DNA from: Welwitschia mirabilis
Taxonomy: Eukaryota; Gnetophyta; Gnetopsida; Welwitschiales
Reading direction: 5' to 3'
Length of the DNA stretch: 22,070 bases
Assembly: GCA_051453625.1 (NCBI GenBank)
Contig: JBOZIK010000001.1
Coordinates: 184,191,424-184,213,493, forward strand
Shown here: one piece after another, positions 9,300 to 18,700 of the stretch
Position numbering within the stretch: position 1 is the stretch's first letter
Layout: every line of letters begins with the position of its first letter
Notes under the pieces: model-generated
What the model was told of the DNA's origin: nothing
What the model saw: only the letters and a program-made list of their open reading frames with translations
Database searches by the model: none
Position numbers and translations under genes: made by a program

Positions 9300-10440
9300 T
9301 GGAAAACTTTAAATTTCTAATTCCCCTAACAAATGTTATAGAAAATCCATTATTATACAAAAAGAATGAGTAAAATAGGATTACATTAAATTAACTCTAC
9401 TTAGGATTGAAAGTATTCATATTACTCTTTATTAAGAATTCAAGAAAAATGAATTATTTCTAGTGAAAGCTTTATAGATCAAATTAAGGATTATTTGATT
9501 CCTCATTTCTTTTGACAATATGATATGACCCCACTATACTGAATTAAAGGATTTTACTATATCTCATTTAAGAACATTTTTCTTTTTTCCTTTTGTTAGT
9601 GGTTTATTCTAACAATATCATTTTCGTATAATGTTATCATTAGTTGTCCTATTTTTCATAAACTTTAATTGAATTTCATCTATGAGATCTGGAAGAATTT
9701 GAGTTATATGATTTATCCAAGGTTTCAAATAAATTTTATATAAAACATCATAAAGATCAATAAGCCTATAGTCTAAAATAGTTATTGAATCAAATTTATC
9801 TAGAATTAAGTAAAGAAAAGAATCATTGACTTGCTTTTTCGAAATACCTCATGTTCTAAGTCACATACATCTTTCTTAATTATCTCCTAGAAGAATTTAA
9901 AGAGTTCCATTGCAAATCAATACAAACTTAGAGATTGATCATTATGGATTAATAATAATGCCTACCAAATTTCTTATTTTATGATATCTATATTCACAAA
10001 TTTTTTATGTTTTTTTAAGATTAACATTCTAATAGAATGTGTTCTACTTGTACTTGATAATACTAGTATATGCCATGAAAGTCTTTGTGGAATCTAATAG
10101 TAATTCCTAAATTAGAAAGTTACTGCATCATTAATGCAATAGAATTTTGGCATACTATTGACTTGCTTTTGAAAGCTAAAACCTTGCTGTGAATTATATC
10201 AATGGATTTGTGAAAATTTGCTATTTGGAAGAATAATTTTTAATTTATATCACCTTTAGAAAACCATTTTATTTGAGAGAATTATTTTCTAATATATTTC
10301 TTTAGTTCAGCATTATAAAGGGTTGGAAGTAGTTGTCTTTTTGAATTATTAATCATTCCTATTACTTTATTTTCACTTTGGGTTTTTATTCGATGTTTTC
10401 ACAATTATAATTTCCTTATGTTTAATTCTTCTCGAAGCCT
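9300..10440 (-). pseudogene. L1-type LINE reverse-transcriptase relic
   Basis: The minus strand keeps the order of a plant LINE ORF2. Near 10278-10240 is the pre-RT motif IKWFSKGDIN, followed by FFQIANFHKSID. Near 9900-9865 come AMELFKFF-stop-EIIKKDV and EVFRKSKS, matching the family's EFFK.FW.I......EVF. Next are ILDYRLIDLYDVLYKI and ILPDLIDEIQLKFMKNR at 9790-9640, the RPISL...YKI and QSGFVK.R blocks. DIVKSFNSV is near 9560, where the family has DLSKAYD.V; the Asp after Phe is Asn here. Many frameshifts and stops are present. No endonuclease domain, poly-A tail or target duplication was identified, so the ends are approximate. Confidence 0.8.
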
Positions 10441-11175
10441 CCTACTCCATGTTGGATCCCTCATAGAAATTTTAGTTTTTGGACTATTATATATGATGTT
10501 ATGTTAGTAATTAAAGTATTTCAAAACTTTTTCATTAGCAAGTTGAATTTATAATCTTCCAAATAAGATAGCTTAAAGTAGAATATGTGATAATCAGATG
10601 TAGGGTTTTCAGAGCCTAAGATGATAGTGTGATAATTATAGTAAAATCTAGTGAATAATTCTAAACTAAATTAGGTGAAAAGTAAGAATTGATAGGGAAT
10701 AAATCAATAGCCAAAAAGGTAAGAAAAGGAAAGGAAAAATGTTAGACCCTTTGTGATGCTTCATAAAGGGGAAGATGAATGAAGTAAGAAACTAAAATAA
10801 ATTAGGTGAACTATTTTCACTTGAATTTTCATGAGGACTTATGATTTGATTAAAGTCTTCATAATGATACGGTTTTAGCTAGATCTATAGGAATATTATG
10901 TGAACAATTTAAACATTAAGTCCATGATTATGGACCATACTAGTTGATGATTCTCTAGGTTTAGTAACCAATTAATGAATCTACTATGAAAAAACATTTT
11001 TTAGGGACTATCGCTTAAGTTCAACAATTTTTTCACTATGTCATAAGTCCTTGTGTACCTAAGCTGAGCATTTGCTATAAATTTCGATAGTGGTAAATAG
11101 AAGATTAGTGAACCTAAAATACATTTAACTTTGTCTCTTAAAAAAGACATAATGATGCATATGAAGCATAAGGAG
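10441..11175. other. Anonymous AT-rich interval between LINE relic and element B
   Basis: No motif, long frame, repeat or RNA gene is supported here. The upstream part could be the unrecognised 5' region of the LINE. Confidence 0.5.
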
Positions 11176-11804
11176 ATTTTAAAAGATGCACAAAAACACT
11201 AGATTAAATAGTAAAAGAGAGAAGAATGCAAAATGCAAAGTATAGAGGAGAAAAAATATATATAATAAAATAATAAAAGAAATAAATACAATAGGGATCA
11301 AGATTTACATGGTTTGGAATATTTCTATGTTCATGCAAAATGGAAACTTGTCTTTCTTCTTCTGGGAGGAAAAAGTTACACTAGTGAAGATTCAACTTGC
11401 TCTAGAAGAATAGCATTATAAACTCAAGTCAGCAGAAAAGTCCCACTTTCTCTTTAATACAAGAGAAAAATTCAAAATACTTGGATATATAAATACCTTT
11501 CCTTCATTATCACAATCCCTTGCCATATTTCCTTGTGATATAATGCCAAGCCCATATAACCCATTATATAAGTATAGGATCAGGGATAAATTTATTAATC
11601 TTAAAATAGTAATTAGTATCCTTTTCTTAAACATAGGAATTATTAGCTTTTTCCTAATAATATATTCATTTATTTTTAGTAATAAATATAAATTACATAT
11701 ACCAACTAATAAATACCAAAACAAAGAAATATTTAAGCACAAACTAAATTAGATTATCCTTAAATTAAGGTAAAAGAGTATAATTTTTGGGTCATAATAT
11801 AAGA
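11176..11804 (-). repeat. 3' LTR of element B
   Basis: It aligns with 15322-15923, sharing gtgatataatgccaagccc exactly, plus the blocks around tttacatggtt and gcacaaactaaatta in the same order. Its inner end at about 11804 abuts the PPT. The outer end was placed by alignment to the 5' LTR; its TG is mutated. Confidence 0.75.
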
Positions 11805-11815
11805 ATCTTCACCTT
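11805..11815 (-). other. Polypurine tract of element B
   Basis: The minus strand reads AAGGTGAAGAT just before the LTR start. It is close to the AAGGTGGAGAT tract I recall preceding the 3' LTR in many plant copia elements. Confidence 0.65.
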
Positions 11816-12059
11816 AAGCCAAAATTGAGAAGTCCATTTCTTGCACCAGATCTTTAATCTTCATATGTTAAGCTAGATCTAGTAGGTTGTAATAAGATCA
11901 TGCGTCATCTAAAATTCTCCAATAGAAGATCTTTTTTCATAATCTTAATTGGATTTACTAAGATATGAATATTTTGAAAACTAATGCTTCTCCCTTATTT
12001 CATTTATCATAAAAGTGATATTTCACTTAGGTTTGCTTCAACCTATTGTAAAAATATTA

Positions 12060-13380
12060 GAATATGTGCTAATAATAGGGTAGTTTAACCATCAAACATT
12101 CTTTTTAACCTTTATCCAATCATAGGTTCTTTAGTAAAATCTCTTCTCCACATGCTTATGAAGCATAATGTATTCTGCCTCCATAGTATAAAGGGCCACT
12201 AATCATCGCAATTTGAACTTCCATGAAAGAGGTTCCCCTTCCATTATCAACGATTTTCCTAATGTGGACTTTTTCTTATTCAAATCTCTTACAAGATCAT
12301 AACCATAATAACTTGCACTCTCCTTCTTACCTTTATTATAGTAAATGCATGAACCTAATGTATCCTTTAGGTATTTAAAAATCCAATGAACAACTTCTTA
12401 GTGATTCCCAGAATTACTCATAAACCTATTAATAAAACTTACCACTTATGAAATATTCAATTTGGTCCCAATCATTACATACATTAACATATTAATAGCA
12501 TTAGAGCAAGGTACTTAAGACATGTACTTCTCCTCCTTAGTTTTTATCAAGAGGGTAACTTGAAATACATTTAAATGAAAGTCTCAACTATTTTTAATTC
12601 TTCACCTTTTCTATATAACATTCTTGAGAAAGACTCAACTTTCCATTTTTATGTCTCAAACAATATCTATGCACATAGCTTTTTAGTCTTATTGAAGTTT
12701 TTCATCTAAATTAAAGTAACAAGAGTCTCTTTACATTCCTAATTTCCATCTTGTTCTTCCCTGTCAGAACAAAGTCATTCTTGTATAAGATCAATAGTAT
12801 AAGGCTATCACTCTTACACTTCCTACTATATGAACAGAGATCATAGGACTCTTAAGGAACCAATCTTAAACATTAATAAATTAAATCATTTGTACCATTA
12901 CCTTGGAATTTTCTTTAGCCTATCTAAGGCTCTCTTAAGTTTGTAACTAAAGTTCTCATTTTCTATCCTGAATAACCCTTCTAATTGTTTCATGTAAATC
13001 TTCTCTTCTAGTTTATTATATAGGGAATTATTCTTAAATGCATCTCCTGCTATAGATCCTTTATTGGTGGTCAATTTTAGATGACTTAAATTGAATCTAA
13101 TATGGCCACTAATCTAAGGGCATCAAAGAAATGTGTGCCTATCTTCTAAAGATATCCCTTTCCCACCAATAATGCCTTGAGATCTTAATGTTTCTTATTT
13201 TAGCATGTTTTACTTTGAATATCCATCAATAGTCAATTTCACTTCTATTCTTTTAAAGGTTCACTAGATCCTAAGTATACTTCTTTATGAGATATTGCAT
13301 TTTTTTAACTCATGGTTGCTCACCATTTCCCCTTTTGATCACTCTTCCACCTCTTAATAAGACATAAGTTTCTTTACTTT
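12060..13380 (-). pseudogene. Copia reverse transcriptase-RNase H relic of element B
   Basis: RT copies element RNA into DNA and RNase H removes the template. The minus strand retains, in family order, WIFKVKHAK (about 13210), EEKIYMKQLEG then YKLKRAL (about 13010-12910), and ILLILY-K-N-D-FVLTGKN at about 12795-12750. There the catalytic YVDD has become YKND (12785-12774). Further on are KYLKDTLGSCIYYNKGKKES (about 12390-12320), the RNase H segment around RDLNKKKST, SWKFKL, and VALYTMEAEYIML (about 12197-12158), the copia ALST.EAEY block. Stops and frameshifts occur throughout, so no enzyme is made. Confidence 0.9.
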
Positions 13381-13639
13381 TACAACTAATGAAAAGAAAT
13401 GCATATTCATTGCTATACCTCATTGCTAGAATATCCTTTCTTAATCTAGAAGATCTCTTAAGTTCCACTTTTATTCTATGTACTTTTCACTTGTTTCTGT
13501 TTGTTAATAGGTTCTTGACTCTCAGCTTATTCTTTGTTCTTCTTATTATCTTCATTTTTTTAAGTGTCTATTTTGTCGAATCTTCTTCTTAAGGCTAGGT
13601 ATTTTCGATCTCTTCCTAGTTATGCTTTTAGAGAAGAGA

Positions 13640-13930
13640 TGATTCATTGGGAGGGGGGAGAGAGAGTCCCTACTAAACAAGATTATCCTCTAAATAAGAT
13701 TGCAAAGTTTGTATTTAGTGGTGCCATTTTCATATCCAAGAAAGATGCATTTCTTAAATTTTAGATCAAGCGTGATCTTCTAATCATTTAAAATGGAAAT
13801 ATACACAAGACATCTAAAAGTTTTGAGATGTATGTATCTACTTAATGATCTACTCCACAGATCCTCTAGAATCTTATCATTGATAGTTATCATGATTAGT
13901 AGTTGCACAAGTTTCATCATAGCCCTACAC
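13640..13930 (-). pseudogene. Copia integrase C-terminal relic of element B
   Basis: The minus strand reads HLKTFRCLVYI, then after a break LDLKFKKCIFLGYENGTTKY and RIILFSRD. This matches the conserved copia block HL..FGC.AY...........KC.FLGY......Y...........SRDV.F.E that links integrase to RT. It is directly continuous with the RT relic on the lower side. The DDE catalytic core expected on the higher side is absent. Confidence 0.85.
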
Positions 13931-14770
13931 TAGGCTTTTGACAGGCCCTAATAAGGTAAGCCAATTCAAGATGAATGATACCTATGGATAGGAAAAACAT
14001 AGATAAAAATAAACTTAAGTAGAAACAATTTCAAATGTCATTGATAATGTAAAAATGTCGTATATCACATACATCATAGTGACCAAAATTTGATACATCA
14101 TGGGGGAGAAGAAGGAGTAGAAGTGGAAGAGAAAGTAAGAGGAATCCCTTGAAGAAGATCCACAAATGCAAACTCTTCTTCTTACTCCCTAAAGTCTAGT
14201 TTGATTCCTTCAAGATCTGAAGGGATGATTATATGTGACTTCATCCTCGTAGAAATAGTGGTCAATTGCTGCTAGACATTCTCAAAAAGTGACATTTGTT
14301 GTTGTACACTCTCAAAAACTAACTTTTCCTATTGATAGATGATATGTCTTGCTTGAACAAGTCCCTCCCACACATTATCCATGCATTGGAAGACTTAGTG
14401 TATAATGATTACTTGTAAGTTAAAGGACTCCTACATATTTGTAATCTAACTATCAATGTAAGCACAGAGGTCCATCATGTGCTGATCAAAGTTTTATTGA
14501 AAGGAAATGTGTCATGTTCACTAAGGAACATGCAGTGTAAATTGATTCCATTAAGATTACCTTATCTAAACCTATAAATCTCATCACACTTCTAATTCTT
14601 TTCTAGAAGTACATAATTCATTTTTTTCATGACATGGTTTTATAAAGAAGTTCATGAAACCACAAAATACCTCCTAATTCCTTTAGACTTACAATATGTC
14701 TCAAACTCCTTTGAGATGTGCTCTCCTTTACAAAATAAACTTAGACAATTAATTTTCTTTCTAGTGCTTC
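13931..14770 (-). other. Non-copia segment replacing protease and integrase core
   Basis: Between the integrase tail and gag, no protease (D[ST]G) or HHCC/DDE motif is visible. The segment holds the unknown coding relic at 14098-14478. It also holds a stretch at about 14750-14540 with weak gag C-terminal character (SKEFETYCKSKG), which could be a ruined zinc-knuckle region. The insertion boundaries are not resolved to the base. Confidence 0.5.
14098..14478 (-). pseudogene. Unknown Gln-rich coiled-coil-like protein, C-terminal relic
   Basis: I do not recognise the family. One minus-strand frame, 127 codons from ATG 14478 to TGA 14098, reads without a frameshift, which is remarkable here. It includes MDLCAYIDS, MDNVWEGLVQARHIIYQ, EKLVFESVQQQMSLFENV, then an acidic DLEGIKLDFRE and a Ser/Thr/Pro tail (TFSSTSTPSSPP) at the stop. 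Six internal stops are all TAG or TAA where Gln or a similar residue fits, as from CAG/CAA by C-to-T change. The QQQ heptad-like part suggests a coiled coil. No copia protein has this sequence to my knowledge, so it was probably carried or inserted into element B. The true N-terminus probably lies above 14478. Confidence 0.5.
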
Positions 14771-15284
14771 TCTCCTCTAACAGAAGTGTTAATACTCATT
14801 GTCTCAAGCTCTATGGTATCCTTTCCATAAAGCAATGTTAAAGTTATAGGATTGTAAAGCAATGGAAGAGATTTAAGAAGGATTAGGGCTAATTAATCCT
14901 TGATGTCAATCTCAATGTTGGACAGGGAATAGATCAGCTTATTGAGAGTGTTCAAATGATTCATAATGATGTACCTTCCTACATCTTGAAATCATAAAGA
15001 TCCAACTTCAAGTACAACTTACTATCATGGACTTGATCATGTATGGCGATAGAGGAGTTCTTTGTAACATCAAACAAAACATTGAAGTGGATGGTGCTCT
15101 AAGCCCTTAGATCCAACTCCTCTCATTCTTCATCAAACATAGTTAAAGGCCACTTCTCCTTTGTTAATTGTGCCTTTTGTAACCATTGTTAAATGAGTAG
15201 ATTATTGACCCTAATTAGCCACAACTGAAAGTTGTTGTTAAACTTCTTCATATTCAACTTTGCATTCAAAATCTTAGTAGTCAT
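14770..15284 (-). pseudogene. Copia gag relic of element B
   Basis: The minus-strand ATG at 15284, 26 bases below the PBS, starts MTTKILNAKLNMKKFNNNFQ, then LWLIRVNNLLI. Next come TMFDEE-stop-EELDLRA and LYLKLDLYDFKM, then after frame changes HLNTLNKLI-like and LYGKDTIELETM near 14800. These are the standard blocks of the copia gag family (LW...M...L, DEEWEELD.RA, L...LY..KM.EG, LLYGK..I.LE). Stops sit at Trp (EEW to TGA), Gln (CAA to TAA) and Leu codons. It lies immediately downstream of LTR and PBS, the normal gag position. Confidence 0.88.
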
Positions 15285-15309
15285 TTACTATATCTAACAC
15301 AGCTATCTA

Positions 15310-15320
15310 CTCTAATACTA
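15310..15320 (-). other. Primer-binding site of element B
   Basis: The minus strand reads TAGTATTAGAG where the canonical PBS is TGGTATCAGAG. The two changes are G to A and C to T. It lies one base inside the LTR end. Confidence 0.75.
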
Positions 15321-15321
15321 A

Positions 15322-15923
15322 TGAAAAAAATATGTGTAAAAATATTAAATCAAATAATAAAAAACAAGAAAAAAAATAGTGAAATGGCAAATAAAAGAGA
15401 TAAAGATAAGAGACGCCAAGGTTTACATGGTTCAACAATATGCTTACATCCATAGGAAATGGGGATTTGTCTTTTTTTATTATAGAAGGGAAATATTACA
15501 CCAATGGAGATTCAAGCTGCTTTACAAATATAGAAGCATCAAGCCTAGTAAGCAAACAAGCTCTACTTTCTCTTCAATATAGAAGAAGAAATAGAAATAG
15601 TAGAAGACACAAAACCCATACCCTCACTCTCAACATTTTCTTGCTAGACTTCCTCGTGATATAATGCCAAGCCCCAGTGCCTCATAATATAGGTCAAGGG
15701 TTAAGAGTAAATTTAGTATATTCTAAAATAACTATGGTTATTATTTTCTTAAACATATCCATGTTATCTTTCCCTTTATAATATCGTTGCCTCATTTTAG
15801 CCAAAAATATAACATCCATGTGCCAACTAACACATACAAACAAATTAGTTGGACACAAACTAAATTAAGCTAGGTGCTCAATTAATGACTAAAAAGCCCA
15901 ATTTTAGGCTCATAACCATAGCA
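15322..15923 (-). repeat. 5' LTR of element B
   Basis: In minus-strand sense it starts TGCTATGGTTATGAGCC and ends ...TTTTTTTCA before the PBS, so TG..CA termini are intact. It aligns with 11176-11804. The segment reading agacgccaaggtttacatggttcaa on the plus strand is shared in altered form with the 3' copy. A TATATTATG-like string near 15690 could be its TATA box. Confidence 0.8.
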
Positions 15924-16516
15924 AAAGATTTCATTACATGAGTGGAACATCTGCTAGATGCTCCCTATCCATCCGTAGTTTCATTGACATCATTGACATG
16001 CTTAACTAAAATTCACATCATCGACATGCTTAACCAAATTCCCCTAAAAACTATAGATCCTAGTTTGCTCTAATATTCTTGAGAAACAATAAATTAGACC
16101 TCGATCATTAATATATTTTTAATGCTCAACTTTAATGTTCCTTATTTATAATGATTTGTCACCTATTAGAATTCTAATTAGAATAAAACAAGTGTCCTAA
16201 TTATATTTAAGCAACTGAGTTAAATTTCTTATTCATTACGACAATGTCATATAGAACTTAATTTAGTGTAACGATAGTGGATGTTAAACAACATGAAAGC
16301 ATCCACAAAATGAAGAAAAGTTTAATCTCTCTAGCCATATGAGATCATGATTTTATGAGTCTCAAATGAACTAATACTTAAAATTGAGAAAATTATTCAT
16401 AATGAAAAAGTTTCCTTCTACTAATAAAAATATATATTGTAAAATTTGTAACACTCTTGAAGGTCATCTCTTGGAAGCCTAAATCCCTTATAATAGTCTA
16501 ACGTATCTATCAATAA
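15924..16516. other. Interval between elements B and C
   Basis: No gene is supported. It contains a 28-bp tandem duplication at 15988-16043. The rest is AT-rich with no recognised motif. Confidence 0.55.
15988..16043 (+). repeat. 28-bp tandem duplication
   Basis: Copies 15988-16015 and 16016-16043 both read catcat/cgacatgcttaac in register, with few differences. A shorter partial repeat (cattgacat) precedes the first copy. Confidence 0.75.
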
Positions 16517-17138
16517 TGAGAGAAGCTAGGCCTCCAGACTTGTGCAACTAAAATAGCCTATTTTGCTTTCTTAGTGCACTAAATGATAACAGTGACTTGG
16601 AACATCTGCAAATGAAAAAATAGTGCTTAACTAGAAACACCCACGTATTACCTAAAAGGACATGTATTAAGCTTATGTTTATGAAAAGACCACTAGAAAA
16701 TCAAGTTTTGAATCAATTTTATTAAAGAAATAACTACAGAATCTGAAAAGACTAAAACAAGAAACTCAGGCAATATGCAAACAACTGCACCTATTGAAAA
16801 ACTATTTTTGCCTCTTAAGATACATCAAAAGTACTCTTTATCAAAATCAAAATGAAGCTTATAGTAGTAATAACAACAAAGTAATTAGAGAATAAAAGTA
16901 TCAGAAATGTAAAAGTAGCAAAATCAGATGAAACACAAGATACCCAATATTCGTTCTTTCAATACAAAATGAGTTTCACTCTTAATACAATGTTGCTTCT
17001 CTTTACTTTATATAGCCCCAAATTTTCAAGAAAAAAGTCCAAAGCCCTAAGACATGTTTTACTTTAAATTAGACCCCTAACAAACATATTAGATAAAACA
17101 TTAAAAAAAAACAACTTGCAAGTTAACTATAACTAACA
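16517..17138 (-). repeat. 3' LTR of element C (622 bp, full length)
   Basis: In minus-strand sense it starts TGTTAGTTATAGTTAAC right after the PPT and ends ...GCTTCTCTCA at 16517, so the TG..CA termini are intact. It carries the TATA box at 17006-17014 and a minus-strand AATAAA near 16720. Its lower part aligns with the 5' LTR, sharing tctgcaaatgaaaaaa. Confidence 0.88.
17006..17014 (-). promoter_or_regulatory. LTR TATA box of element C
   Basis: The minus strand reads GGGGCTATATAAAGTAAAG, a canonical TATATAAAG about 125 bp inside the LTR start, as expected for U3. The 5' LTR lacks this segment. Confidence 0.65.
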
Positions 17139-17149
17139 TTCCCTCCTTT
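17139..17149 (-). other. Polypurine tract of element C
   Basis: The minus strand reads AAAGGAGGGAA directly before the 3' LTR start TGTTAG. It is flanked on both sides by the palindromic string acttgcaagt (17113-17122 and 17151-17160). Confidence 0.85.
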
Positions 17150-17169
17150 AACTTGCAAGTCTATTAAAC

Positions 17170-17465
17170 CTACAATGTAATCAAACCTTCCATTCTTTTT
17201 TTACTGATTGCATTTGTTAAAAGATCAGCAACTTGGTCTTTTGCATTCATGTGTTGTAGTGTCATTGTTCTGTCCACTACCTTCTCTTTGATGTATTTAA
17301 CATCAACGTGTTTGCTTTTTTTGTGTTGTATGACTGAAACATTATCAACAAATAATGGAACAGGAGTATCTACATTTAAATAAAGTTTTTTCATGACCTT
17401 CACAATCCACATAATTGTTTTTGTTGCTTTATACATTGCAATGTATTTAGATTTTGTAGAAGAAG
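17170..17465 (-). pseudogene. Copia RNase H C-terminal remnant of element C
   Basis: The minus strand reads SSTKSKYIAMYKATKTIMW, matching the SSTEAEY.A...A.KE..W block. It continues through TPVPLFVDNVSVIQ (CDN.SAI), SKHVDVKY, EKVVDRTMTLQHMNAKDQVADLLT and ISKKRMEGL to the stop at 17170. About eight residues usual between the DN.SAI and KH.DVKY blocks are missing. Only the end of RNase H survives, and its frame differs from that of the gag piece it abuts. Confidence 0.9.
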
Positions 17466-18462
17466 AGTTGTGAATTGTTGATTATTTCTTGAATTTGTGT
17501 AGCCATAATCCTTTGCTTTCTTCCAACAATCTTTTTCAAAGTGTCCATACATGCCACCATAGTTGCATGTGCCTCTTTTGTTGCCAACGCAATATTCTTG
17601 CCTTTGTACATCTTCATGCTCTCTTGTTTCTTGTGGAGTTCTCCCTCCTCTTGGGCCAAATCTTCCCTTGGACTTCTTCCTCTTCTTGCATGTGGTGGCT
17701 GATTTTGAAAGGTGTTCTGGTAAGTTCTTCCTCTGCCTTTGCCTCTGTAATTTTTGTTTCCTAAAAGCACTATCAAATTGCTCTCTTGTTCTTTCAATCT
17801 CATCTTGATTTCTCAAAGAACTAATAAGTTTTTCTAAAGAATAGTGATTCAAATCTTTAACGCCTATAATAGTTATAGCAAAAATTGGTACCTACAAGAG
17901 AGAGATCTTTCTCCACCAATCGTCTTCCACACTTTGGTTTCCCAAGCTTTGCAAATTTGTTAAGAATATTTTGCAATCTTTCAAGAAAGTTATTAAGATG
18001 CTCACCTTCAAACATCATGAGGGTTTCAAACTCCCTCTTTACTTTTGTGAGTTTAACTTGCTAAACTTTAGATGTACCTTTAAACTCATTTTCAAGAACA
18101 TCCCAATATTCTTTTATACTCTCGTTTGTCACAACCTTTAGAAGTTATTGCATCTTTCTTCTTTCTTTCATCATAGGCCTTTCTTTGGTTATTCATCATT
18201 AGCTGGTACTCTATCAATGAAAAATTGTATCATGCAATCCAAAGTCAATGATGCCTCTAGCTGTTGCCTCTTTCTTCTTTCTTTCATGATATGCCTTCCT
18301 TTGGCTATTTGTCATTAGCTGGTACTCTACTAATGTAACTATTCTAAAAGGATTCTCAATCGCTTCCCATGCTTCATTTGCCTCTAAGATTGTTTTACCC
18401 TTTTTCTGCTAATGCTAAAAGTTCTTGCCTTCAAAAATTAAAACTTTGAATCCATGTGACAT
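17466..18462 (-). pseudogene. Copia gag relic of element C
   Basis: The minus-strand ATG at 18462, 15 bases below the PBS, opens MSHGFKVLIFEGKNF. It continues to ILEANEAWEAIENPF, QLMTNSQRKAYHERKKKEAT, GIIDFGLHDTIF, then EYWDVLENEFKGTSKV, KREFETLMMFEGEHLNNFLE and VEKDLSL. A clean 150-codon stretch follows (17852-17400) with HYSLEKLISSLRNQDE, a basic region, and the zinc knuckle CNYGGMYGHFEKDCW, in which the second Cys is Gly. These are standard copia gag blocks in order. A 116-bp tandem duplication shifts the frame in the N-terminal half. The frame then runs into the RNase H remnant at about 17465. Confidence 0.92.
18145..18376 (+). repeat. 116-bp tandem duplication inside gag of element C
   Basis: Copies start about 18145 and 18261. 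ctttcttctttctttcat recurs at 18154 and 18270, and tcattagctggtactct at 18196 and 18312, both exactly 116 bases apart. On the minus strand it duplicates the QL..N.QRKAY.ERKKK segment. The period is not a multiple of 3, so it breaks the frame. Confidence 0.85.
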
Positions 18463-18476
18463 TTTTTAACCTTTAT

Positions 18477-18488
18477 GCTCTGATACCA
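18477..18488 (-). other. Primer-binding site of element C
   Basis: The minus strand reads TGGTATCAGAGC, a perfect match to the plant initiator-Met-tRNA PBS, 2 bases inside the LTR end and 14 bases before the gag ATG. Confidence 0.95.
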
Positions 18489-18490
18489 GG

Positions 18491-18700
18491 CGAGGAAGCT
18501 AGCATTCATGGCCTGCACAGCTAAAATAGCCTGTTTCGCTTTCTCAGTGGACCAAATGATAACATCGACTTAAAACGTCTGCAAATGAAAAAACAAAGTG
18601 CTTTTTTAACTGAAAACACCTATGTTTTACTTTAAAGGACACGAATTAAGCTCATATTTATGAAAAGGCCGCCAGAATATCAAGTTAATTGTAACTAACA
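18491..18700 (-). repeat. 5' LTR of element C (210 bp, internally deleted)
   Basis: Its lower part (18491-18688) aligns with the start of the 3' LTR. Its last bases (gtaactaaca, 18691-18700) match the far end of that LTR, so about 412 bp between them are missing. Both sides of the missing segment carry caagtt. The lost part includes the TATA box. Confidence 0.88.

Larger units (their letters stand above)
11176..15923 (-). mobile_element. Element B: near full-length but dead Ty1/copia retrotransposon
   Basis: Read on the minus strand the order is 5' LTR (15923-15322), PBS (15320-15310), gag (15284 to about 14770), a foreign coding segment (14478-14098), integrase C-terminus (about 13930-13640), RT and RNase H (about 13380-12060), PPT (11815-11805) and 3' LTR (11804-11176). 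The integrase-before-RT order is that of copia. Total length is about 4.75 kb, near a typical copia, yet the protease and integrase core are missing and replaced. All frames are broken. Flanking 5-mers are similar (aagga near 11170 and aaaga at 15924), but the target duplication is not certain. Confidence 0.85.
16517..18700 (-). mobile_element. Element C: 2.2-kb copia deletion derivative with target duplication
   Basis: Minus-strand order: 5' LTR (18700-18491), PBS (18488-18477), gag (18462 to about 17475), RNase H end (about 17465-17170), PPT (17149-17139) and 3' LTR (17138-16517). Protease, integrase and RT are absent; gag runs straight into RNase H. Both outer flanks carry a near-identical 5-mer, aataa (16512-16516) and aatga (18701-18705), consistent with a copia target duplication with one G/A change. 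The two LTRs differ by 412 bp in length. Confidence 0.9.

Noticed and set aside
11416-11752. Open frames on both strands, the minus one hydrophobic
   Set aside because: They lie wholly inside the 3' LTR of element B, as shown by alignment to 15322-15923; the hydrophobic look comes from AT-rich codons.
15379-15664. Plus-strand frames of 67 and 74 codons
   Set aside because: They are inside the 5' LTR of element B, with no conserved motif.
17489-17808. Plus-strand open frames of 81-91 codons
   Set aside because: They are antisense to the element C gag zinc-knuckle region, which has clear family motifs on the minus strand.
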